This document shows, piece after piece, positions 1-6,128 of a stretch of DNA of 7,841 bases. The translations under genes were made by a program, and so were the position numbers. The stretch is taken from positions 1 through 7,841 of the forward strand of contig JADGQU010000097.1 in NCBI GenBank assembly GCA_017881545.1, read 5' to 3'. This DNA comes from Gemmatimonadaceae bacterium. Its GTDB lineage: Bacteria; Gemmatimonadota; Gemmatimonadetes; Gemmatimonadales; Gemmatimonadaceae. The notes beneath the pieces were generated by a model. The model saw only the letters and a program-made list of their open reading frames with translations, searched no databases and had not been told where the DNA came from. Positions within the stretch are counted from its first letter, which is position 1, and each line of letters starts with the position of its first letter.

Positions 1-251
1 TCGCCCAACGGCGTGTCCTTCCCTGTCTTGGAGAACCACGACACGCTTACCGCGGCGTTCGGTGCCTGCAACACGCATCCATTTGGCGTCCGGTGCTGCT
101 CGACTGTGAGCTGGAGCGTATCGCCACGCTTGAGGACGCGCTCGGGGGCGAGCTGATCCAGCAGTGCCGTGACAGCGCGCTGTACGACGTTCTTCTCTTT
201 GGCGCTGCGGGAGGCGGTCCAGGGGGCAAGTGGCTTGTTATCGTCGTCCAT
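1..251 (-). CDS. Unrecognised protein, N-terminal part only (runs off the left edge)
   Basis: I do not recognise this gene. An open frame starts at ATG 251-249, two codons after an in-frame TGA, and stays open for 83 codons to the window edge, so the C-terminus is missing. The visible part begins MDDDNKPLAPW, has no signal peptide or membrane segment, and continues with a charged, probably helical stretch (about residues 15-45, rich in K, E, R, Q and L). A more strand-like part with one Cys follows. Third codon positions are strongly G/C, as in the neighbouring genes, which supports real coding on this strand. The plus strand is also open in the same codon register (93-374), but that frame ends in an Arg/Pro-rich tail and runs against the local operon, so I prefer the minus strand. 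No clear Shine-Dalgarno precedes the ATG. The 176-base gap upstream (252-427) holds no further gene that I can support; it has only a weak TTGCAT hexamer and a short CGGC/GCCG hairpin. Confidence 0.55.
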   Translation of the reverse strand, partial: MDDDNKPLAPWTASRSAKEKNVVQRAVTALLDQLAPERVLKRGDTLQLTVEQHRTPNGCVLQAPNAAVSVSWFSKTGKDTPLG

Positions 252-427
252 AGGTCAGTAGATGGTCGAGGAGGCAGGTTTACGGCGAAGCCGCTCCCGA
301 AACTTGCGACCAGGGTCTGTTTTTTCCGCTCGCGCGTCCCATGCAAGTTAAGGCAGCCAGGGGCGCGGGACTAGACACGAACCATACGGCGCGACTCGAA
401 CCTTCCGAGACATCTGACCGAACTACC

Positions 428-874
428 TTAGCGGACGCAATCAAAAAACGCGGGGGATAGGTACACGGTGTCCACTCGCCCGGCCTCGACCTCAATCTCC
501 GTCGAATCGGGGCGATGCGCGAAGGCGCGGACGAAAAGGCGGTACCGGCCCGGAGGGAGAGCGTCGAACACGAATCCCCCCAGGCTGTCTGCTGTCGCCG
601 ACGCGTGCGGAGAGTTGGGGGCGTCACCCGGAGTGCTGGCCAGAATCGGATAATGCGGAAGCGCGCCACCGGAATCCGAGAGAGTGCCAACTACGGCACC
701 GAAGCCGACCCTGACTGGTGGAGTGTGAGGGAGCCGCGGCGCTGGTCCCTTGGCGTGCACGCTGGTCGCGCACCGTCCCGTCATCGTCATCCCAACGGTT
801 GGCTTGGCAGTGCGGCAAGCGCTCAGGGCGAGCGATGCCAGAACAAGGAGGGCCGGACTAGAAATCCCGCCCAA
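428..874 (-). CDS. Small lipoprotein with carboxypeptidase-regulatory-like domain
   Basis: This is a predicted lipoprotein of 148 residues. Its N-terminus is a hydrophobic stretch ending in the lipobox LSAC, which places the lipidated Cys at residue 20, so the mature protein should be anchored to a membrane facing the periplasm. Residues about 60-146 resemble the carboxypeptidase regulatory-like / transthyretin-type beta sandwich: a GTLSDSGG opening, a central LGGFVFDALPPGRYRLFVRA block matching the usual GxFxFxxLPPGxYxLxV pattern, and a final strand with VDTVYLS. The start must be TTG at 874, because a stop at 925-923 closes the frame upstream and no ATG or GTG lies between that stop and the lipobox. 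The gene overlaps the end of the DUF1232 gene by 17 bases, which suggests translational coupling, although no good ribosome site is visible. The signal peptide lacks the usual N-terminal positive charge. The domain is a fold rather than an activity; its ligand is unknown. Confidence 0.75.
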   Translation of the reverse strand: MGGISSPALLVLASLALSACRTAKPTVGMTMTGRCATSVHAKGPAPRLPHTPPVRVGFGAVVGTLSDSGGALPHYPILASTPGDAPNSPHASATADSLGGFVFDALPPGRYRLFVRAFAHRPDSTEIEVEAGRVDTVYLSPAFFDCVR

Positions 875-1388
875 GTGTCCGCAACCGCCGTCTGACCCTG
901 CGGGGCAGGAAGAACGCCGCCGCTACCAGAATTTGCTCGAGGTTCAAGTCCTTGAGCTGGGCCGGGTCGCCCATCCAGTGATCCTGAATCACCGTCCGAC
1001 CCGCGTTCGCTATGAGGCGCTGGAGCGCCAGAACGAGCACGAACAAGTCGTCCACTTCGCCGAGGAAGGGGATGTAGTCCGGAATGAAATCCATCGGCAT
1101 CAGGATGTACGCTATCGCGCCGCCGACGAGGAGCTTGTCGGTATAGGTGACGCGCCGATCCGTCAGCAATCCACCCAGCAGCCTCAGGAAATTCGGGAGA
1201 TCCTTCAACGTCGACATCAGAGTTCGCTTGGCGCCCGTCCGCGGTGATGGCGAGGAGTCCTCATCCTCGTCGCGCGCGGCGCGCGCGCGTGATTGGACAC
1301 GAGAGGCCGCGGCCGCCGCCGATGCACCACTGGCGGTGCGGCGCTTTCGCGAGGAGGCGGTGCTGGAACGCGCGGATTGACTCTTCAC
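858..1388 (-). CDS. DUF1232 (YkvA-type) membrane protein with a long basic N-terminal tail
   Basis: The protein has 176 residues. Residues about 62-128 form the DUF1232 domain found in YkvA-like proteins. The hallmark is at 94-118: a YILMPMDFIP segment followed by DYIPFLGEVDDL, matching the family pattern of a hydrophobic helix, PxDxIPDxIPxLG and DD. The molecular role of this family is not established; it is generally small and membrane-associated. Residues 1-57 are unusual: low-complexity Ser/Ala/Arg with a short acidic run (DEDED), probably disordered. The GTG start at 1388 overlaps the TGA of the upstream gene in a GTGA arrangement, a typical coupling geometry, which is why I keep the long N-terminus. 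An internal Met at residue 58 just before the domain is an alternative start. A second hydrophobic stretch (about 150-162) precedes an Arg-rich tail. The family call is firm; the function is unknown. Confidence 0.85.
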   Translation of the reverse strand: MKSQSARSSTASSRKRRTASGASAAAAASRVQSRARAARDEDEDSSPSPRTGAKRTLMSTLKDLPNFLRLLGGLLTDRRVTYTDKLLVGGAIAYILMPMDFIPDYIPFLGEVDDLFVLVLALQRLIANAGRTVIQDHWMGDPAQLKDLNLEQILVAAAFFLPRRVRRRLRTLGRDF

Positions 1389-1762
1389 TTACGCTGATCT
1401 CCCGGTGGCGATGGTGGCGGGGCCTGGTCCGGCGGTGTCGGGGGCCTGGAAGACGTCACCGACGACACAACCCCTGCAATCTCCGATGCAACTGACTTGC
1501 CAGCGTTCGCCACATCGGTCACGACGCCAACCGCCTTGTTCATCACACTCATCGTTCCGCCGATCACGCCGGCTGACATTCTCCCGGCGCGCAGCGTGTC
1601 CTCAACGCCCTCGGCGAATCGCTTCAGCGGATTCGGCGCGGTCGAAGGCTTCGGAGCGTACTTCGACTCCAGAAAGTCGATGTAGTCGAGGATCTGATAA
1701 ATCTTTTCCTCGGGCAGCGTATCGAGCTTGCGAATGAGCCGCTCACGCAAAATGTCGTTCAT
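1385..1762 (-). CDS. Small protein with helical N-terminal domain (DUF2281-like) and Pro-rich tail
   Basis: The protein has 125 residues and three visible parts. Residues 1-36 are a charged two-helix segment with the core KLDTLPEEKIYQILDYIDFL. This resembles the short DUF2281 / antitoxin-like helical motif (LPEE...VLDFIEFL), but that is resemblance by eye only. Residues about 55-105 are Gly/Ala/Val/Ser-rich with few charges, a weakly amphipathic or membrane-seeking stretch. Residues 106-125 are Pro-rich and probably disordered. No signal peptide is present. The ATG at 1762 is the only plausible start; the upstream GGGAT is a weak ribosome site. The TGA stop overlaps the GTG start of the DUF1232 gene by four bases, so the two products are probably made together and may act at the same membrane site. 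No toxin-like partner is visible nearby, which argues against reading it as an antitoxin. Function unknown. Confidence 0.75.
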   Translation of the reverse strand: MNDILRERLIRKLDTLPEEKIYQILDYIDFLESKYAPKPSTAPNPLKRFAEGVEDTLRAGRMSAGVIGGTMSVMNKAVGVVTDVANAGKSVASEIAGVVSSVTSSRPPTPPDQAPPPSPPGDQRK

Positions 1763-1794
1763 TGTTTTTGATCCCGTTCAGTTTTTCGTTAGGA

Positions 1795-1863
1795 GGGAAG
1801 GGGGACGGGGGACGGGGGACGGCTTTTCGGCTTCCTCTTCCCTCTTCCCCCTTCCCCCTTCCC
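1795..1863. repeat. Long imperfect inverted repeat built from G-rich heptamers, with G-quadruplex motifs on both strands
   Basis: Positions 1795-1822 pair with 1836-1863 around a 13-base loop. Of 28 positions, 23 are Watson-Crick pairs, 2 are G/T and 3 are C/T mismatches. The mismatches fall at 1806, 1813 and 1820, exactly seven bases apart, because the left arm contains three tandem GGGGGAC units (1800-1820) and the right arm contains CCCCCTT units (1847-1860). The plus strand has four G-runs separated by two-base loops (1795-1818). The minus strand has four G-runs with loops of 2, 2 and 4 (1840-1863). Both fit the usual G-quadruplex pattern. The element lies just after the stop of the M15 peptidase gene and before the next minus-strand gene. 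In that transcript it would form a very stable hairpin, but no U-tract follows, so it is not a classic intrinsic terminator. It could slow polymerase, protect or cleave the mRNA, or be one copy of a dispersed repeat. Confidence 0.85.
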
Positions 1864-1871
1864 GTTGCCCG

Positions 1872-2951
1872 TCACCCGCCCCCCCGCCACCTCGCCCGTC
1901 TCCCTCTCACATCAATATGCACGTAGTTCGTGCTCGAGTGCCCGGTCGTGTAAATGCCGAGTCCCCCCACAAGATCGGGGTGCTTGAGCTCGACGATCTC
2001 CACCGCCAAACCTACCATCCGGCTGTCTATCGCGGTGATTTTCCCGTCCCCGTTGGCGTCAATGGCCACGTCGGCCGCGTCACCGTACTGATGCTGACTG
2101 TCGCTCGCCGCACGCCGGACCCTGCGGTTGTGCTCGGGTGCCCGAAATCCGGAATGCACGTCGATCTCGATGTCAGCCACGGCCTTGTCGCCGTGCCAAC
2201 GCGCGATCTCCTGAATCACCAGCTCCAGCTTGTCCAACAGCTTGGGATTCACCGCCGCGTAGCTCGGCCACACTCCCTGCTGATCGTGATTCAGAAAGTC
2301 GCCGACCTTCAAATGCCTGGTGATCGGAAGCTCGATGTCGGCGGGCGTGATCTCCAGGAATCCCTCGGGCGGCGGCGTCTTCCCACGCGCGCGCTCGGCC
2401 AGGTACATACCGATGCGATACCCGTGGAGCATTGCGCCTTCCTTCTCTTCGAACGGAACGAGCACCGCGAGGGTCAGACCTTCTATCGCGCGCTTCTGGC
2501 CGTTCTTCATCAGGGCGAGCCTGTAGAAGCCGGCGTTGGGCGGAGCGGAGACTTTGTCGCCAGTGAGCGGTTGCGCGGCGGTCGCCAAGGTTGAGTCGCC
2601 GTTTCGAATCCACGCGTATTCCAGCGACGTGGGATCGCCGTGCACGTCGAGCGGATACGAGATCTCTTCCGACGGCATCGCGAAGGCGAGCTTGAGCTCC
2701 CCGCTCGCTCCGAACGCGCTCGCGGACGGTTCCGCAAAAGGAACTATGGACCGGGTGAACGTTCCGATTGGTTTGTCGGTCGCGTCGGTCGCGGCCTGAA
2801 GGAATTGAAATGCGCCGACCAATGCGACGACGGCCGCCGTGACCCAGACGATCCGTTGTGCGTGGCGCTTTCTAACGGGGAGATCATCGGGAAGCTCAAG
2901 CTCCTCGCCCGTTGGATGACCTCTTCTCTCCCCTACGACTCCAGACTCCAA
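1872..2951 (-). CDS. Membrane-anchored M15-type zinc peptidase (DUF882/YcbK-like) with an EF-hand-like loop
   Basis: The protein has 359 residues. A charged N-terminus is followed by one membrane segment (about 33-53), so the rest should lie in the periplasm. Residues about 75-180 form a beta-rich region of unknown role. The C-terminal third carries the peptidase M15 / YcbK-like signature: SGFRAPEHN (267-275), SQHQYGDAADVAI (285-297) with likely zinc ligands His287 and Asp294, and YVHIDVRG (343-350) with His345. Family members cut peptide crosslinks or stems of peptidoglycan, so a D,D- or L,D-carboxypeptidase or endopeptidase role is likely. Between the second and third zinc ligands lies a 12-residue EF-hand-like loop, Asp298 to Asp309, with Asp/Asn/Asp at positions 1, 3 and 5. 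The start is TTG at 2951: the frame is closed by TAA at 2963-2961, and no ATG or GTG precedes the membrane helix. It begins 12 bases after the L,D-transpeptidase stop. The C-terminal Gly triplet is encoded in a run of seven G. Confidence 0.88.
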   Translation of the reverse strand: MESGVVGERRGHPTGEELELPDDLPVRKRHAQRIVWVTAAVVALVGAFQFLQAATDATDKPIGTFTRSIVPFAEPSASAFGASGELKLAFAMPSEEISYPLDVHGDPTSLEYAWIRNGDSTLATAAQPLTGDKVSAPPNAGFYRLALMKNGQKRAIEGLTLAVLVPFEEKEGAMLHGYRIGMYLAERARGKTPPPEGFLEITPADIELPITRHLKVGDFLNHDQQGVWPSYAAVNPKLLDKLELVIQEIARWHGDKAVADIEIDVHSGFRAPEHNRRVRRAASDSQHQYGDAADVAIDANGDGKITAIDSRMVGLAVEIVELKHPDLVGGLGIYTTGHSSTNYVHIDVRGRRARWRGGG

Positions 2952-2963
2952 GCTGCGTTCTTA

Positions 2964-3818
2964 TTAATAGATGTAGACCGGCGTACCGACCGCGACCATC
3001 GGGTACAACCGTTCGATGTCCTCGTTCCGCATCCGGACACAGCCATGACTCACGGATTGGCCGATCGATTCCGGGTGATCGGTCCCGTGAATTCCGTAAC
3101 CATCGCCGAGTTCGAGACGACGCGTTCCAAGCACGCCCATGTACCTACGGGCGGTTGTCCCATAGGGCGGAATGACAATATTGCCATTGGCTACGATTTC
3201 CTTGCCCTCGACGCCTCCGCCCAAAGACACCGTGCTGCCGTTGCTGGACCGCTTCACGACTTCACCGTTCTGGGTCGTGATGACACCATCGCCCGTCGAG
3301 AGACTCTGACCTGGAGCGAGGTGCACGATTCCCAGACCCTTTTTGTGCGCCTGCTCGACGTAGTGCCAGTCGGGTGGAACCCAGGCCGGATCCTCATCCT
3401 TGCCTTTCACAGTGAGCCGTCCGCGCGGGGTCTCGAACCGCCACTGTCCGGCATCTCCCCCTACCAACTCCTTGCCACTACCCGTTGCCACAGGTGCCTC
3501 AAACAGAATCTCCTTTCCCTGCTTGTACCAGAGCCGATGGTCGGCCATGCTGACCACGAGGTAGGGCTGGTTCGTCGCCTCACCAGCGGTCTCGTTCATC
3601 AGCGTCTTGAGGCTGTCGCCGGTCATGCCGAGCTTGGCCTTCACCTCGTTCAAGACGCCGAGGTTGTCGTTGTAGACCATGCGGTTTACGTCGCGCTGGT
3701 AGCGGAGCTCAGCCGTTTTCGTCAGCAGCATGACACTGAGGATCGCCGCGATGATGAAGCCGGTGATCAGCATCCAGACTGTCTTGCCACCGTACGAAAA
3801 GATTTTGCTCACTCCCAT
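2964..3818 (-). CDS. Membrane-anchored L,D-transpeptidase (YkuD family)
   Basis: L,D-transpeptidases form 3-3 crosslinks in peptidoglycan or attach proteins to it, working in the periplasm through a Cys nucleophile. The protein has 284 residues. A membrane helix (about 13-32) is followed by a linker (33-84) and a YkuD domain (about 86-284). The domain opens with LVVSMADHRLWYKQGKEI and closes with the catalytic signature: His244 in IHGTDHPESIGQ, then SHGCVRM with Ser257, His258, Gly259 and the nucleophile Cys260, with 13 residues between His244 and His258. A region at about 160-230, rich in Gly, Asn and Thr, looks like an insertion relative to minimal YkuD domains. The ATG at 3818 has a GAGG ribosome site six bases upstream. 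The gene ends in tandem stops TAA TAA. It follows a probable inactive paralogue by 40 bases and precedes an M15 peptidase by 12 bases, which fits a crosslink-making and crosslink-trimming set. Confidence 0.95.
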   Translation of the reverse strand: MGVSKIFSYGGKTVWMLITGFIIAAILSVMLLTKTAELRYQRDVNRMVYNDNLGVLNEVKAKLGMTGDSLKTLMNETAGEATNQPYLVVSMADHRLWYKQGKEILFEAPVATGSGKELVGGDAGQWRFETPRGRLTVKGKDEDPAWVPPDWHYVEQAHKKGLGIVHLAPGQSLSTGDGVITTQNGEVVKRSSNGSTVSLGGGVEGKEIVANGNIVIPPYGTTARRYMGVLGTRRLELGDGYGIHGTDHPESIGQSVSHGCVRMRNEDIERLYPMVAVGTPVYIY

Positions 3819-3858
3819 TTGCTACCTCGTTTGTCCCGTTGTCCGACGCCCGCGTGGC

Positions 3859-4530
3859 TCAGTAGAAGTATACCTTCATGCCGGCATTTAGGTTCGGCTT
3901 AATCGCCTTCATGTCCGTAAGGCTGATGCGGAGCGAACCCGGTGGAATCGCGGTCGAATCGTTGGCGAGCTGAGCGCTCGGCGACGACAGTATCTGGGCT
4001 CCGCCATCGAGCGTGATCGTCGTCTCGGTGAGAGCCGCGACCGTGCGCTCTCCGCGCGGAGTCGCAGCGGGTGGAGTGGGTGAAGTGTCGGAGGGCGTTC
4101 GCTCCGGCCCGAACTGCACAGGCATCTCGCGCAACAGCGCGCCTTCGCGCGTCAGGTACATCCGCGCGCTGTCGACCGACACGTTCAGGTGAAGCTTCTT
4201 GTCGAACTTCGCCTGCCGCTTGGCCAGCTCGATCACGATCCGGAGCTTGTTCTGCTCCGCCTGCACGATCGCATCCGATCTCTCTCGCTCGGCCTGCGAC
4301 ATGTGATCCCGGAGCTGCTTCACGTCCTGGTTGTAGCTCACCCGCTTGACGAGGAGCCAGCCGTCGACGGCGATCATCGCCACCAGACCGAGGCCGAGGA
4401 CGAAGACGAATCCCGGATAGGCGCGTCTGAAGTCGCGCCAGGTGCCGCGGCGCCGGTCTCCTTCTTCGGAGCGGTCGGGACTGCGGCGCGTCTCCGGTCC
4501 CGTCTCCTGTTTAGGTCTGAAGATCTCCAT
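3859..4530 (-). CDS. Membrane protein resembling a catalytically dead L,D-transpeptidase paralogue
   Basis: The protein has 223 residues, with no full family match by eye. A charged cytoplasmic tail (1-40, rich in R, E, D) leads to one membrane helix (about 41-62), a probable coiled coil (about 66-112, with many K, E, R, Q) and a periplasmic C-terminal part. It parallels the adjacent L,D-transpeptidase: residues 113-140 resemble the opening strands of that YkuD domain (LHLNVSVDSARMYL against YLVVSMADHRLWYK). Residues 196-223 line up without gaps against its last 28 residues, sharing Gly198, Arg201, Asp206, Pro212, Gly217, Val220 and both Tyr of the final VYxY. At the catalytic positions His becomes Pro197 and Cys becomes Ser199, and no HGT motif exists. 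The domain is about 110 residues against about 200. I infer a non-enzymatic partner or regulator; it could instead be an unrelated envelope protein. The ATG at 4530 is preceded by only a weak GAGAG. It is the first gene of the leftward operon. Confidence 0.8.
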   Translation of the reverse strand: MEIFRPKQETGPETRRSPDRSEEGDRRRGTWRDFRRAYPGFVFVLGLGLVAMIAVDGWLLVKRVSYNQDVKQLRDHMSQAERERSDAIVQAEQNKLRIVIELAKRQAKFDKKLHLNVSVDSARMYLTREGALLREMPVQFGPERTPSDTSPTPPAATPRGERTVAALTETTITLDGGAQILSSPSAQLANDSTAIPPGSLRISLTDMKAIKPNLNAGMKVYFY

Positions 4531-4577
4531 TGCTCTCGTCGCGCCTCTCTTCGGGGTAGGATTACATTACAGATATA
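4531..4577. promoter_or_regulatory. Divergent intergenic region, probable promoters for both operons
   Basis: This 47-base gap separates the start codons of the leftward envelope operon and of gpmI, so promoters for both should lie here or reach into the coding ends. Positions 4560-4580 form an AT-rich patch in otherwise GC-rich DNA, with a direct repeat ATTAC ATTAC (4561-4570) and a perfect TATAAT hexamer (4574-4579) that overlaps the gpmI start codon. TACATT at 4563-4568 fits the TAnnnT form of a -10 box and would place transcription start close to the gpmI ATG. I could not find a convincing -35 box for either direction. No Shine-Dalgarno precedes gpmI. Confidence 0.55.
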
Positions 4578-6128
4578 ATGGCAAACTCACAGCGCGCGCG
4601 GCCAGTCGCGCTCATCGTTCTCGATGGATGGGGCTATCGCCCCGAGACTGAAGGCAACGCAATCGCACTCGCCCGGACCCCAACCTGGGATTCGCTCTGG
4701 CGTCGCGGCTCGCGCACGCTGCTCGAAGCTTCCGGACTTCGCGTTGGTCTGCCTAAGGGACAGATGGGCAACAGCGAGGTCGGACACCTTAATCTCGGGG
4801 CCGGACGTGTGGTGATGCAGGATCTTGTACGCATCTCTTCGGCCATCGCCGACGGCAGCTTCTACACCAATCCCGCCCTCATAGGGGCATGCAGGCACGC
4901 AAAGAAGAACGGCGGCACACTCCACCTTATGGGCTTGATCGGGTCGGGGGGCGTGCACGCGATCGACACGCACTTGCTCGCGATGCTCGAGCTGGCGAAG
5001 CGCGAAGGCCTGGACCGCGTTGCGATCCATGCTTTTCTCGACGGACGCGACACTCTTCCAAAATCCGCTCTCGGCTTCATGGAGGAGCTGCTGGATCGCA
5101 TCAGGAAGGTGGCCTCACCCGCAAAGATCGCCACCGTCTCGGGCCGGTACTACGCGATGGACCGCGACAAGAGATGGGACCGCACGGAGCTGGCGTATGC
5201 TGCCATTGTCCTTGGTGAGGGGACCAGGGTCATCGATCCACTCGAGGCAATTCGCCAGGCGTACGAATCGGGAAAGACCGACGAGTTCATGCTGCCGGTG
5301 GTCGTGGCCGAGAATGGAAAGCCGGTCGCGCGCATGAAAGACGGCGATGCGGTGATCTGCTTCAACTACCGGTCGGACAGAATGCGGCAGATCGTCCGAG
5401 CCTTGATCGATCCGGCCTTCGACGGCTTCGCCGTCTCGCGTCGCCCCAAGGTCCTCGTGACGACGCTCACGAATTACGACAAGACGTTCGACGTTCCGGT
5501 CGCGTTCGCGCCGACGTCGATGGCCCGCATTCTGGCGGAGGTGCTGTCGGCGCGGGGGCTCGACATGCTCAAGACGGCGGAAACCGAGAAGTACCCGCAT
5601 GTGACATACTTCTTCAACGGCGGCATCGAAGCGCCATTTCCTTGCGAGCACCGCGTTATGGTTCCGAGTCCGAAGGTGGCGACGTACGATCTCCAGCCGG
5701 AGATGAGTGCAGCCGGAGTCACGGATGCGCTCATAGCTGGCATTACGTCAGCTCAGCACGATTTCATTCTCTGCAACTACGCGAATGCTGACATGGTTGG
5801 TCACAGCGGATCGATTCCGGCTACGATCAAGGCGGTGGAAACCGTCGATCAATGCCTGGCGCGCGTTCTGAAGGCCGCGGAAAGCGCGGGGATGAGGTTG
5901 CTCGTCACAGCGGATCACGGAAACGCGGAGATGCTCATCGATCCGGAGACGGGCGGTCCGCACACCGCGCACACCACCAATCCTGTTCCGTTCGTCGTCG
6001 TCGACTGGGAGCAGGAGCCTTCGTTGCGCGCGGGCGGCGCTCTCTGCGATGTCGCGCCAACTATATTATCGATGCTCGGCATCGAGCAGCCGCCGGAGAT
6101 GACCGGCGTCAATCTTGGAGTGGATTAG
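4578..6128 (+). CDS. gpmI: 2,3-bisphosphoglycerate-independent phosphoglycerate mutase
   Basis: GpmI interconverts 3-phosphoglycerate and 2-phosphoglycerate in glycolysis and gluconeogenesis, using two Mn ions and a phosphoserine intermediate in the cytoplasm. The protein has 516 residues, the normal length. All key motifs are present: metal ligand Asp16 in VLDGWGY; the nucleophile Ser66 in MGNSEVGHLNLGAGR; substrate-binding His127 in GSGGVHAIDTHL; HAFLDGRDTLP and SGRYYAMDRDKRWDR in the inserted phosphotransferase domain; FNYRSDRMRQ; Asp405 and His409 in NADMVGHSG; Asp446-His447 in TADHGNAEM; and His465 in HTAHTTNPVPF. By the known family structure this gives a complete active site. ATG 4578 is the only possible start, because a TAG closes the frame at 4557 and no other start codon lies before the first motif. 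No Shine-Dalgarno precedes it, so the message may be leaderless. The stop overlaps the next gene by one base. Confidence 0.98.
   Translation: MANSQRARPVALIVLDGWGYRPETEGNAIALARTPTWDSLWRRGSRTLLEASGLRVGLPKGQMGNSEVGHLNLGAGRVVMQDLVRISSAIADGSFYTNPALIGACRHAKKNGGTLHLMGLIGSGGVHAIDTHLLAMLELAKREGLDRVAIHAFLDGRDTLPKSALGFMEELLDRIRKVASPAKIATVSGRYYAMDRDKRWDRTELAYAAIVLGEGTRVIDPLEAIRQAYESGKTDEFMLPVVVAENGKPVARMKDGDAVICFNYRSDRMRQIVRALIDPAFDGFAVSRRPKVLVTTLTNYDKTFDVPVAFAPTSMARILAEVLSARGLDMLKTAETEKYPHVTYFFNGGIEAPFPCEHRVMVPSPKVATYDLQPEMSAAGVTDALIAGITSAQHDFILCNYANADMVGHSGSIPATIKAVETVDQCLARVLKAAESAGMRLLVTADHGNAEMLIDPETGGPHTAHTTNPVPFVVVDWEQEPSLRAGGALCDVAPTILSMLGIEQPPEMTGVNLGVD

Noticed and set aside
47..374. Open frames on both strands (minus 47-346, plus 93-374) at the left edge
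   Set aside because: They overlap the better minus-strand frame 1-251. The minus one is a Ser/Arg/Pro-rich shadow. The plus one reads partly protein-like only because it shares codon register with the preferred frame, and it ends in an Arg/Pro tail with no start signal.
372..427. tRNA-like T-loop (GGTTCGAGTC on the minus strand)
   Set aside because: The flanking bases do not form a T-stem, and no acceptor, D or anticodon arm can be drawn.
1385..1762. Antitoxin of a toxin-antitoxin pair
   Set aside because: The helical N-terminus is only vaguely antitoxin-like, the protein is longer with low-complexity parts, and no small toxin gene is adjacent.
1795..1863. Intrinsic terminator for the M15 peptidase gene
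   Set aside because: The hairpin is strong, but no U-tract follows in the minus-strand transcript, so I keep it as a repeat or structured element.
1728..2594. Long plus-strand frame of 288 codons
   Set aside because: It is antisense to the M15 peptidase gene, starts in another gene, and its translation is His/Arg/Pro-rich with no motif.
2640..3902. Plus-strand frame of 420 codons
   Set aside because: It lies opposite the L,D-transpeptidase and peptidase genes, whose family motifs are unmistakable on the minus strand.
5852..6127. Extended start for the barrel protein reaching back into gpmI
   Set aside because: The extension lies in another frame of gpmI, gives basic low-complexity sequence, and would bury the clear signal peptide beginning at 6128.
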